DNA of 64,000 bases from a virus, in the IMG/VR virus record IMGVR_UViG_3300037258_001099, positions 62,001 to 126,000 of that record; one strand, written 5' to 3'. This document shows positions 57,307-64,000 of this stretch, in pieces (positions within the stretch are counted from its first letter, which is position 1; each line of letters opens with the position of its first letter). A program made the translations under genes and the position numbers. The notes under the pieces are model-generated. The model searched no databases. It was given only the letters and a program-made list of their open reading frames with translations, and was not told the DNA's origin.

Positions 57307-58445
57307 TGCAAAAAGCAAGTTGGCCCTTTTCCAGGGAGAGCGCCGACCTGCGAAATGATTTGCGGAATGTGATTATATTTCTCCGAGGTGAGATACACCA
57401 ATTTTCCTGATGTTTTGTAGGGAAATCCATCTGGACCTATCTCATCAGAGAGCCTGGCTATGCGACCAGTAGCCTGGTGGTGCCCAATCGTGTACTTGCC
57501 AGCCATCCAGGAGTCCTTGGCGATGATCGCCCCCATAAGCCATGGTAAATCCACTCCTGTTACAAGCACACCGACATTGCAGAGAACCTTCACATCCTTT
57601 CCGTGGAGCGCCTCATAGATGCTTGCTCGGCGATCAGAGACAGTTTTACCAATCACCACAGCGCTTGCGATACCTTCCCCGCGAAAATGATTACGGAAGC
57701 GGTAGGCATCACGAATGTTGTTAGCAAAAAGCACCGTTCGCTCTTCTTCCAAGTGCTTGCTCCATGCCCACACTGCTTGCTCCATACGGTTTGCTGGCGT
57801 TGTCTGGACACGATAGGTCGCGTAAGGTAGGACATGACCCTCTTCTACCAATGTGTCTCTGCCGATTGAGTAGAAGAGACCGTCAGGGTATCTCGTGAGG
57901 AGCGATGTCTCATCAGATCTCCAGGGAGTAGCAGTAACCCCAAGTCGCAGCGCATAGGGAGCCTCTAGATCTGCCAGTATCTCCTCCAAAGTTCCCTGGA
58001 CACGCAGATGACACTCGTCGATCCATAGAAAGTTGAACTTGCGGAAACGCTGCGCTCGGAAGAGCTTCCTACGGGTAATAGGGTTCGCTAGAGTGTCGAT
58101 GGTTGCCACCACAATGGGGTGGTTGTACTCCCTATTCTCGGCCTGAACTAGCCCAACTTCGTGCTGTGGGAAGAAGCGACAGGCTTCTCTCGCATTCTTA
58201 ACGGCAAGATCAATCGTTGGCACTAAAAAAAGACCCGTAGTACTCGGGTCTCTTCTGCAAAGCTCATCATATACATTAAGGGCGACATGCGTTTTGCCAG
58301 CTCCGCAGCTCATTTCTACGACACCTTTCTCACGGTTGCCGTAGAAGTAAGATGAGAGAACTGTATCTACACAGTCCTGCTGGTAGGGACGCAGGTGGAA
58401 CGGCTCACATGCCGATGTGAGCCCTGGGAGCGCTGATTGAAACAT
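57288..58445 (-). CDS. SF2 DEAD/DEAH-type helicase
   Basis: The 385-residue protein has Walker A S-C-G-A-G-K-T at 46-52, a Q-like motif L-R-P-Y-Q-Q-D near 18-24, motif II D-E-C-H at 143-146, motif III T-A-T-P at 171-174, and motif VI Q-A-T-G-R-I-A-R at 324-331. It is a compact two-domain ATP-dependent helicase of the ResIII/phage UvsW-like group. In phages these unwind branched DNA or open origins, and neighbours encode annealing, SSB and primase functions. GAGGTGCAGC precedes the start. Confidence 0.92.
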   Translation of the reverse strand: MFQSALPGLTSACEPFHLRPYQQDCVDTVLSSYFYGNREKGVVEMSCGAGKTHVALNVYDELCRRDPSTTGLFLVPTIDLAVKNAREACRFFPQHEVGLVQAENREYNHPIVVATIDTLANPITRRKLFRAQRFRKFNFLWIDECHLRVQGTLEEILADLEAPYALRLGVTATPWRSDETSLLTRYPDGLFYSIGRDTLVEEGHVLPYATYRVQTTPANRMEQAVWAWSKHLEEERTVLFANNIRDAYRFRNHFRGEGIASAVVIGKTVSDRRASIYEALHGKDVKVLCNVGVLVTGVDLPWLMGAIIAKDSWMAGKYTIGHHQATGRIARLSDEIGPDGFPYKTSGKLVYLTSEKYNHIPQIISQVGALPGKGPTCFLQTPASH

Positions 58446-58504
58446 GCTGCACCTCTACCACTTCATGGTTAAGACAAAGCACAGGAACAGCGGCCAGGAG
58501 TTCT

Positions 58505-58816
58505 TTATGCAGCTTCATAGCTTCTCTCCTCCTCTCGAATCAGATGAGGAAGCGCGTACTTAATACTGAAGAAGAGAATATCTGCTGCGGTAACACTATC
58601 CCTGATTGTGAAGGGATTCATGGGTGTGTAGATGTATCTGCCTAGTCTGCCAATAAAGGACTCCAGGTGGATAGGGACCTCTGGATTCCATTCAACAAAG
58701 AGGATCTGTACAATATCGGCGATGGGAAGTTTTGTTCCCGAGTGGATGATCTTGTCAATCCTTTGCTCAAACTCTTCCTGGAGATCACGCGGAAACTCAT
58801 CAGTGTAGTGGCGCAT
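58505..58816 (-). CDS. Hypothetical helical protein (103 aa)
   Basis: Start 58816 follows GGAAAGGGAAAA. Helical protein (F-E-Q-R-I-D-K-I-I-H; I-V-Q-I-L-F-V-E-W) with no known motif. A strong palindrome lies just upstream of its ribosome site, so expression may be regulated there. Confidence 0.62.
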   Translation of the reverse strand: MRHYTDEFPRDLQEEFEQRIDKIIHSGTKLPIADIVQILFVEWNPEVPIHLESFIGRLGRYIYTPMNPFTIRDSVTAADILFFSIKYALPHLIREEERSYEAA

Positions 58817-58830
58817 GGTTTTCCCTTTCC

Positions 58831-58870
58831 GACAATTTCCGGTAATCATTTCTCGTTACCGGAAATTGTC
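58831..58870. repeat. Palindromic element with 15-bp arms
   Basis: GACAATTTCCGGTAA (58831-58845) and TTACCGGAAATTGTC (58856-58870) are perfect inverted arms with a 10-base spacer. The core is the same as at 17859-17890. There is no T-tract, so an operator or translational hairpin is more likely than a terminator. Confidence 0.78.
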
Positions 58871-58877
58871 TTCTGTT

Positions 58878-60119
58878 CTAGGCGGATTTCTTCGAGGTGA
58901 CTAGGAGAGCCACCCGATCCTTGTGGTTAGCCTTCACATCTTCTGGAAATTTCTCAACTGCTTCCTTGTTTGCGAGAGCCGCAGTTTTGAGCTTGCCAAA
59001 GTAGCCATTGAGGATGGCGCTCTGCTTGGCATGCCCGAAGATGTCGAGGGGATGCTCAATAGCATGTTTGCCATCTGCAAATTTAGCACCAATGGCCTGC
59101 AATTCTTTGTACTCAGTGTCAAAGATCTTGGCCGTCTCGGTGAAGAATCTGGCAAGAGATAGATCATCAAGGGCTCGTGCAACCGCAGGTGCGGTCAACT
59201 CGTCTAAGGCTTTTCCAAGGGTTCGGTCCTGGAAGGCCTTGAGACGTTCCGTGGTAAATTCCTTGGTGTGGCCTATGAAGGCCTCTTTCATCGAAGCTGT
59301 GGCTGGATAGAGCGCCAGCTTCATGGCAGCTTTACGATACTCAATAGATTTGAGATCGCCTTCAGGTGATACTTCGATCCCAGCAGACTTGAAGAAAGCA
59401 TCTCTCTCCTGCTGAGTCGCGTACTTCTCGAAGAGGCTGAGGGCTGCCTTGTCTTCTTCAATGGTGAGCTTTGCTGGAGCTTGTCCCTGATTTGCTGTCT
59501 TTGGCTGCTGAGCAGCATTGCCATTATTTTGGCCCTCCTGATTAGAGGACTCGGCATCCTTGCTTGTCTGATCTTCAATATCCACACGCCCATCTCCGTA
59601 GAGAGAATTGGCAAACTGATTGCCGTAAACGCGCAGACATCGTTTCAGTCCGTCCGTTGCTGCACCTTTGCCAGCTTGCTCGTGGCTCTCCATAATGGTT
59701 CTGCGAGCATTGTCAATTTCCCAGTCCTCAACTGGCTTTTCTCGATCTTTGGGTTTCCAGTTTCTTCTGCGAGTATCGATAAGATCCTGCACTGAGACAG
59801 AAGCCGCTGGTTGATATCCGGGCTCAATGGTAGGGCCAATACATCCTCGTACCGTGAGCTCCACCATTGCTGTGTACATAATCCCAATGACCTCTCCTGA
59901 TCTTGGATCTATGACGGAGCTTGGCTCACAAGAAAGCGTTCGATGATTCCAGTTTCCTTTACCGAAAATGCGATCTGCCTGATCAATTGCGGTATGTCCC
60001 TGGATATAGCTAAGCTTCTTTTTGTTTGCCCCTTCTCTCTCGCTTATAAGTCTGGGATCAAGCTTCGCATCAAGGGCAACTTCCTGTTCATCGGTAAAAA
60101 CTTGGTGATGTTTGTGCAT
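58878..60119 (-). CDS. Rad52-family single-strand annealing protein
   Basis: The 413-residue protein has the Rad52/Rad22 N-terminal core: L-S-Y-I-Q-G-H-T-A-I-D-Q-A-D-R-I-F-G near 37-54, W-N-H-R-T-L, then a later helix G-K-G-A-A-T-D-G-L-K-R-C-L-R-V-Y-G-N-Q-F near 149-168. A Q/N-rich linker (about 180-215) leads to a helical C-terminal half with no known domain, longer than in most phage Rad52-like proteins. It anneals complementary single strands during recombination-dependent replication and probably works with the SSB two genes upstream. Confidence 0.85.
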   Translation of the reverse strand: MHKHHQVFTDEQEVALDAKLDPRLISEREGANKKKLSYIQGHTAIDQADRIFGKGNWNHRTLSCEPSSVIDPRSGEVIGIMYTAMVELTVRGCIGPTIEPGYQPAASVSVQDLIDTRRRNWKPKDREKPVEDWEIDNARRTIMESHEQAGKGAATDGLKRCLRVYGNQFANSLYGDGRVDIEDQTSKDAESSNQEGQNNGNAAQQPKTANQGQAPAKLTIEEDKAALSLFEKYATQQERDAFFKSAGIEVSPEGDLKSIEYRKAAMKLALYPATASMKEAFIGHTKEFTTERLKAFQDRTLGKALDELTAPAVARALDDLSLARFFTETAKIFDTEYKELQAIGAKFADGKHAIEHPLDIFGHAKQSAILNGYFGKLKTAALANKEAVEKFPEDVKANHKDRVALLVTSKKSA

Positions 60120-60178
60120 AGTTTCTCCTTTGTGTGGCGAACAAAATGGGGCAGCACACTCGTACTACCCCGAAACTA

Positions 60179-60694
60179 CTAATAGTTAGCACTGTCCACA
60201 CTACTATCATCTGATAACAAATGCTTCCATGATCTGTTTAGCTTTATGTCGGAAATGGATCTACCAGAAACAGAGAATTGTTTTGCAATGGATAGTCCAC
60301 TAACTCCACCTGCCAGCAATTTCTTTATTTCTCTGACCTTATCGTCTGTCAGCTTGGCGTGAGGATGGCGCTCTCCAATAGCAAACCTTTTCCTATTAAC
60401 AGAGTCCCTAGTGTTGTCCTTTCCTGTTCCTAACTCAAGATGATTGGGGTTTACATATGGTGGATTATCGCATTTGTGCCGGATAACTAACCCTTCTGGA
60501 ATAGGCCCCTTATGTAGTTCATATGAAACTCTGTGGGCCAATGCCATTGTAGGGGCTCCTCTTGCGTCATCACATCCAAATGTTCCGTAGTTCCATGCAT
60601 TGCGATAGGCAGTCCACTCCCAGCACTCATCCTCTTCCCTCCTGTCAACCTTCATCCAAAAACGCTCTTCCATAGTTAAGACGCTTTTAAACAT
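60179..60694 (-). CDS. HNH homing endonuclease
   Basis: Start 60694 follows GCAAGGAGG, the strongest ribosome site in the block. The 171-residue protein has W-E-W-T and A-H-R-V-S-Y-E-L-H, then I-R-H-K-C-D-N-P-x-C-like core (here N-P-P-Y-V) and N-P-N-H-L-E-L-G-T, as in HNH_3 nucleases. A C-terminal HTH (L-T-D-D-K-V-R-E-I-K-K-L-L ... S-I-A-K-Q-F) completes it. It sits between the annealing protein and SSB genes, and is probably a free-standing homing endonuclease inserted into a recombination operon. Confidence 0.9.
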   Translation of the reverse strand: MFKSVLTMEERFWMKVDRREEDECWEWTAYRNAWNYGTFGCDDARGAPTMALAHRVSYELHKGPIPEGLVIRHKCDNPPYVNPNHLELGTGKDNTRDSVNRKRFAIGERHPHAKLTDDKVREIKKLLAGGVSGLSIAKQFSVSGRSISDIKLNRSWKHLLSDDSSVDSANY

Positions 60695-60754
60695 ACTAAC
60701 CTCCTTGCAATAGATGCAAAACGAGACATGCATTAATTATCCAGTTTTTTGTGC

Positions 60755-61144
60755 TCAAAAGGGGTGGTCCTCTAGCTCCCCGAGATCCTCTATACTGCTA
60801 TCAGTATTGTTGCTGGACTGACTTCTTGGAGTGAGGAACTCCAAGTCACTTGCTACGATCTCAACGGAGGTTCGATCGATCCCATTCTTGTCCTGATACT
60901 TACGAATATCTAGGCGGCCCTCAATGTAAACTTTGTTGCCTTTCTTGAGGTACGAACTACACGTCTCGGCTAGCTTTTGCCACGCGACTACTCGGAACCA
61001 TGTTGTGTTATCTTGTGCCTCTCCATCCTTACTCTTGCGCCTGTCATTAACTGCTACGCTAAACTTGGCAACCGCTGTACCGCTTGGAGTATAGTTAAAC
61101 TCCACATCTGATCCTAAGTTTCCAATGATTATCACTTTGTTCAC
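60755..61144 (-). CDS. ssb: Single-stranded DNA-binding protein
   Basis: 129 residues with the bacterial SSB OB fold: M-N-K-V-I-I-I-G-N-L-G start, F-S-V-A-V-N-D-R, T-T-W-F-R-V-V-A-W-Q-K-L-A-E, L-K-K-G-N-K-V-Y-I-E-G-R-L near 65-80. A short acidic tail ends D-L-G-E-L-E-D-H-P-F, a variant of the D-D-I-P-F tip that recruits partner enzymes. It protects ssDNA during replication and recombination. AGAAAGGACC precedes the start, and the promoter region carries the conserved leader box. Confidence 0.95.
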   Translation of the reverse strand: MNKVIIIGNLGSDVEFNYTPSGTAVAKFSVAVNDRRKSKDGEAQDNTTWFRVVAWQKLAETCSSYLKKGNKVYIEGRLDIRKYQDKNGIDRTSVEIVASDLEFLTPRSQSSNNTDSSIEDLGELEDHPF

Positions 61145-61177
61145 TTGGTCTGGTCCTTTCTGCTAAACAAATCATTA

Positions 61178-61233
61178 GTGGAATAACAATCTATCTTGAG
61201 ATTATTATATCACTTATCAAGAGGTCAAAACAA
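61178..61233 (-). promoter_or_regulatory. ssb promoter and conserved leader box
   Basis: On the minus strand TTGTTT (61233-61228) and TATAAT (61209-61204) are 18 bases apart, followed by AAGATAGATTGTTATTCCA, nearly identical to the parM leader. Confidence 0.65.
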
Positions 61234-61284
61234 CCTCGTCCTTTGGCTTGTGGGGCTGTTTTCTTGACACAAAATGGGGATGGG

Positions 61285-61300
61285 GATCGACTTTTCCTTA
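61285..61300 (-). promoter_or_regulatory. Copy of the 16-base element (ssb)
   Basis: The minus strand reads GTAAGGAAAAGTCGATC, about 50 bases upstream of the ssb -35 box. Confidence 0.68.
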
Positions 61301-61342
61301 CTGTCTTGTGGATGCGATCCCCTTGGAAAGATATATCCTACG

Positions 61343-62203
61343 TTACAATGCTTCTTCTATCCAGGCTCCAAGTTCTTGTTCTGAGAGTAGTGATGATTCT
61401 CCTTCGATTTTGAACTTGTAGGTGACATGCCCTCTTTTGATGGCGGTGATATGTTCCTCGGAGAGAAGAACAGATCCTCCTTTAAAGGAGAGCTGACAGA
61501 TAGATGGGTCATAGGAATCGACTGGGATTATTATAAGGGGCTTGTCTGTTCTCTTGCCACTTGCGGCAGCCATTCTGCGGACTTCCTCTGTTGGCAGATC
61601 AAGGATTGTCTCAGCACCTTTCCTGATCTCCTCTCCACACATCTTATCTACTGTCTGCTTCACTTCAGCTTTCTTATCCTGGGGAAGATCTCGAAAAGAT
61701 TTACTTCCTGCGGCCCGTGCTTGCTCTTCCTGGATCTTTTTCTTCTGGCTCTCAACATCGCCTACCATATCCTTAATAGCATCGATCTGACCGCGACTTG
61801 CACCTTGAATACGCTCTTTGGCAATTCCCTGGTTGCGAACCTTGACCCAGATCATGTAGCTCGACTTTGACTGATTAATGAGCTCGCGTGAGACGCCTCG
61901 ATGAAATTCTAGGTAGTCCTCCATCGAGGTCTCATTAGAAGGAAGAAAAATGCCCCGAGCATTTCCTGAGAAAATGAGGAAACCGATTTCCAAGCGTGAG
62001 ATCTCGATGTGACTGGCGAGGGCCTTGATGCGCCCTGAATAAATCCAGAGGTAACGCTCTTCGTCTGTCTCACCTTCTGCCCCTTTAAAGTCATCAGGGT
62101 AACTTTGCTTGGCATTACTGGGATCAACAAGTTTGCTCGCAAGCTCTCCGAACTCTGAGACGATTTCTGCATCGGAAAAAGGAACGAGTGATTGATTTGG
62201 CAT
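61343..62203 (-). CDS. Hypothetical DNA-metabolism-region protein (286 aa)
   Basis: Start 62203 follows TTAGAAAGGGGAAG. Mostly helical with a basic centre (W-V-K-V-R-N-Q-G-I-A-K-E-R-I-Q-G-A-S-R) and a predicted coiled coil near 155-175. The C-terminal ~60 residues form a beta segment (L-I-I-I-P-V-D-S-Y). No catalytic motif is seen. Its operon position ahead of SSB and Rad52-like genes suggests a role in replication or regulation, which is inference. Confidence 0.7.
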   Translation of the reverse strand: MPNQSLVPFSDAEIVSEFGELASKLVDPSNAKQSYPDDFKGAEGETDEERYLWIYSGRIKALASHIEISRLEIGFLIFSGNARGIFLPSNETSMEDYLEFHRGVSRELINQSKSSYMIWVKVRNQGIAKERIQGASRGQIDAIKDMVGDVESQKKKIQEEQARAAGSKSFRDLPQDKKAEVKQTVDKMCGEEIRKGAETILDLPTEEVRRMAAASGKRTDKPLIIIPVDSYDPSICQLSFKGGSVLLSEEHITAIKRGHVTYKFKIEGESSLLSEQELGAWIEEAL

Positions 62204-62216
62204 ACACTTCCCCTTT

Positions 62217-62834
62217 CTAAGATAAAGCGATTCCTGGATCTTGGATCGCAAACACGCTACAAGGGGAGGAATTGCTTTCTGGAGCTCTCTTTTTCAAAGA
62301 AATAACCTGATAATTGGTCGTTGCGGTGATAACTTGTGGCTTTTGTGGCGGAAACGCGGAAAGAAAAGCACGCAGCGACCAGCCTTGAGAAATCACATAT
62401 AAGAGGGTAAAGAACCAGGGGTTGCACATCGTGTCTATATAGGTCTTTACCTTCACCCGACTCATCTGTTCCCAGCAGCCAGGTTCTGCAACACAGAGCC
62501 ACTCAGGGAGATCTCGGTTTTTTCGCTTGGCACAATCACCGCATATTTTGAAGACATCATACTCAATCTTTTGCGCATGTTTTCCGTACAACTTTACCTT
62601 TTCGTCGTAGACTGGATATAAATAGAGGCATTGCTCTTCGTGATTGGGTCCAATCCCAATACAACAGAGATCACATGTAAACCAGGGGATAAGCAGCTTG
62701 CTGGCGTTGGTTTCTACTCCAGCAGCCGTATCCATTTTCTTCTGCGCTCGCCAATCTCCTACCCGCATAACGGTAAACTCACGCGGACTTTCGTAGGAAA
62801 TGACACCAAAACGAAGAAAAAAAGAAACAGACAT
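62217..62834 (-). CDS. Hypothetical zinc-binding protein (205 aa)
   Basis: Starts after GAGGAGGAAT. Two cysteine pairs, F-T-C-D-L-C near 52-57 and I-C-G-D-C near 97-101, form a probable zinc ribbon. A semi-hydrophobic segment (P-W-F-F-T-L-L-Y-V-I-S-Q-G-W) follows near 139. No family recognised. It is the first gene of the 56.5-62.8 kb operon. Confidence 0.68.
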   Translation of the reverse strand: MSVSFFLRFGVISYESPREFTVMRVGDWRAQKKMDTAAGVETNASKLLIPWFTCDLCCIGIGPNHEEQCLYLYPVYDEKVKLYGKHAQKIEYDVFKICGDCAKRKNRDLPEWLCVAEPGCWEQMSRVKVKTYIDTMCNPWFFTLLYVISQGWSLRAFLSAFPPQKPQVITATTNYQVISLKKRAPESNSSPCSVFAIQDPGIALS

Positions 62835-63080
62835 AGGGAAATTCCTCCTCTAACTAAAAAAGATCATATCCTTTCTCTCTTCATTATAGCCAAGCACACA
62901 GCCAGAAAACGCTAAATTTCCGGTAATTCTTTGGAAGGACCACTATATCCATATTTTTCTATTCAATGACAAACAAAAGAGACCCCGCTCTTTTTGTCTC
63001 TTGTTTATAACCTGCTTAGAAAGGAAAACGAAAGCATCAGGCAGAGCAGCAGTCTCTAGACCTTATCATAACACAAAGGG
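62835..63080 (-). promoter_or_regulatory. Promoter region of the replication operon
   Basis: On the minus strand a TATAAT box lies in GGCTATAATG (about 62883-62890). A half copy of the palindromic element, AAATTTCCGGTAAT on the plus strand (62914-62927), lies about 30 bases upstream of it. No ORF of coding quality lies in this stretch. Confidence 0.5.
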
Positions 63081-63081
63081 A

Positions 63082-63097
63082 TTAAGGAAAAGTCGAT
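63082..63097 (+). promoter_or_regulatory. Copy of the 16-base element (63198 gene)
   Basis: TTAAGGAAAAGTCGAT, the consensus itself, 29 bases upstream of a -35 box. Confidence 0.75.
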
Positions 63098-63126
63098 GAA
63101 AGCCCAGGTATGTGCCTATAAGGGTA

Positions 63127-63155
63127 TTGACAGGAGTATATGATTTTGGTATACT
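63127..63155 (+). promoter_or_regulatory. Consensus promoter of the 63198 operon
   Basis: TTGACA (63127-63132) and TATACT (63150-63155) are 17 bases apart. Confidence 0.88.
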
Positions 63156-63197
63156 TAGGCCATAAGTACATACTTTAGTTACGAAAGGAAAACAACT

Positions 63198-63665
63198 ATG
63201 ACACTTACAGCAGAGAAAGCAGTAAAGCACATTATTAAGATGGAACAAGGCGTTCTCTACATGAAGCTCAGGGAGAGCTTCAACACAACAACGATGCAGA
63301 TAGACTGCACGCTTGCGCAAATATCAAGAGAAGGCGTCCGTATTATCATAGCCAAGAGTAAAGACCTCTCCGATGTTACTTTCACAACAGAAGAGATGGG
63401 TCTCTTGGAAGAGGGCAGGCTTATCGTCGAGCGCTTCTGGGAAAGCGATCCTCTAGCGAAACGACATGTCTTATTAGAATGCGGACACACTGAAGATTGG
63501 GATGAGTGGAACGAGCGCATTAAGTCGTATTCTAGCACTCCTGAATACTATATGTACACGCAGCCGCAAGAAGGAACATTCTATTGCTGGGAATGTGAGA
63601 GAGATATGAGAGCGCATCGCTTCAACGAAAAGGACTTTGCAGAGGAGGTATCCACTCATGAGTAG
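63198..63665 (+). CDS. Hypothetical protein with C-terminal zinc-finger-like motif (155 aa)
   Basis: Starts after ACGAAAGGAAAAC. The N-terminal half is beta-rich (T-M-Q-I-D-C-T-L-A-Q-I; V-R-I-I-I-A-K). The C-terminal half has L-L-E-C-G-H-T-E and F-Y-C-W-E-C-E-R-D-M-R-A-H, together a likely zinc site. No family recognised. It has the best promoter of the region and overlaps the next gene. Confidence 0.7.
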   Translation: MTLTAEKAVKHIIKMEQGVLYMKLRESFNTTTMQIDCTLAQISREGVRIIIAKSKDLSDVTFTTEEMGLLEEGRLIVERFWESDPLAKRHVLLECGHTEDWDEWNERIKSYSSTPEYYMYTQPQEGTFYCWECERDMRAHRFNEKDFAEEVSTHE

Positions 63666-63855
63666 GCATGGATTAAATAGGCAAGCTGACATTAGCAATG
63701 AAGTCCAGGGCAGAGCATACAAAATCCCTAAGTCAGACTGGCAAGAGATGTACTTTGATCTCTATCGCCAAACGCACGGCGAGGACCGCACTGACCAGGA
63801 TGTAATGCAGGATGCAGAAAAGCGGAGAGGGATCTTGAAGAGAGCGAGAGGGTAG
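63658..63855 (+). CDS. Small hypothetical protein (65 aa)
   Basis: ATG at 63658 overlaps the preceding stop by 8 bases, so it is translationally coupled. Charged, with a basic end (K-R-R-G-I-L-K-R-A-R-G). No family recognised. Confidence 0.62.
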   Translation: MSRHGLNRQADISNEVQGRAYKIPKSDWQEMYFDLYRQTHGEDRTDQDVMQDAEKRRGILKRARG

Positions 63856-63882
63856 AGAGAGTCCACTTAATATCGATATATT

Positions 63883-63912
63883 GGGAAGGAGCAACATCCT
63901 TCCCTTATTTTT
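63883..63912 (+). terminator. Terminator of the 63198 operon
   Basis: GGGAAGGA (63883-63890) and TCCTTCCC (63897-63904) form an 8-bp stem, followed by TTATTTTT. Confidence 0.9.
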
Positions 63913-63963
63913 GCGCTATGCTATACTACCTGAAAACAATTTTCTTTAACGAAAGGATGATCG

Positions 63964-64000
63964 ATGACGACCTACGAACAGCCAACGCTTAGTAACTTCC
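63964..64000 (+). CDS. Start of a further gene (3' end outside window)
   Basis: ATG at 63964 lies 7 bases after GAAAGGA and opens a frame beginning M-T-T-Y-E-Q-P-T-L-S-N-F that runs off the window. A TATACT box lies 42 bases upstream. Nothing can be said of function. Confidence 0.55.
   Translation, partial: MTTYEQPTLSNF

Noticed and set aside
57200-57310. tRNA-like hairpins near ACCGCACCA
   Set aside because: No T-loop, anticodon arm or acceptor pairing could be fitted; two simple hairpins explain it.
58405-58518. 37-codon frame overlapping the starts of the helicase and the ends of the 58505 gene
   Set aside because: It has a good ribosome site (GGAGGAGAG) but is short and overlaps two genes; it may be a coupling peptide, not enough to annotate.
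1-64000. CRISPR arrays and rRNA or tRNA genes
   Set aside because: No regularly spaced identical repeats with unique spacers and no conserved rRNA/tRNA sequence were seen.

Overview
The window is a piece of a large tailed-phage genome of siphovirus type, or of a phage-plasmid or prophage derived from one. The reasons are a tail-tube / frameshifted chaperone / giant tape-measure / distal-tail gene run, lysis genes, phage-style nucleotide and recombination genes, and many short overlapping genes with strong ribosome binding sites. Terminase, portal, capsid and integrase are not in view. A ParM-like actin, two ParR-like proteins and clustered CTAGTA repeats suggest that it can be maintained as a low-copy plasmid. 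The host cannot be fixed from this sequence. A B12-dependent ribonucleotide reductase, an Uma2 nuclease and consensus sigma70-type promoters would fit Chloroflexota, Cyanobacteria or Actinobacteria-like hosts, and this is inference only.

Layout. 1-4.9 kb (+): end of a 14-residue-repeat structural protein, a BppU-like protein, thymidylate kinase, a dual-specificity-phosphatase-like protein, a DUF1003 membrane protein and an HNH endonuclease. 4.9-7.5 kb (-): a two-HTH regulator and the parM/parR partition operon. 7.5-8.05 kb: non-coding, with a probable centromere and a strong terminator. 8.05-33.7 kb (+): small genes, a glycosyltransferase, the tail module, a wall hydrolase with a small holin candidate, an intein-bearing class II ribonucleotide reductase, a likely Acb2/Tad1-type anti-defence sponge and an XRE regulator. 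33.7-40.8 kb (-): hypothetical genes, a HAD phosphatase and a TnpB cassette with its own RHH gene. 40.8-45.9 kb (+): virion proteins, a holin and membrane proteins. 45.9-62.8 kb (-): a long early-type region of small unknown genes, then primase-like, SF2 helicase, Rad52-like annealing, HNH and SSB genes. It is interrupted at 49.7-51.8 kb (+) by an RHH protein, a Bro-N/DinD-like antirepressor and an Uma2 nuclease. 63.2-64 kb (+): small genes and a partial gene at the edge.

The most remarkable object is the 4,578-residue tape-measure protein at 11.9-25.6 kb. It carries two separate UvrD/Rep-like SF1 helicase cores, each with recognisable motifs I-VI, upstream of an ordinary tape-measure body and a C-terminal lytic transglycosylase. 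A helicase pair built into the injected tail ruler would be a virion-delivered motor and, as far as I know, is not a described arrangement.

Regulation appears to be shared across the window. A 16-base element (TTAAGGAAAAGTCGAT) lies in the same orientation upstream of at least seven genes or operons, four of them with a recognisable promoter downstream. A palindrome (ATTTCCGGTAAT and its complement) occurs in two complete copies and one half copy, one complete copy inside the tape-measure gene. A leader box (TAGATTGTTATT-like) follows at least three promoters.
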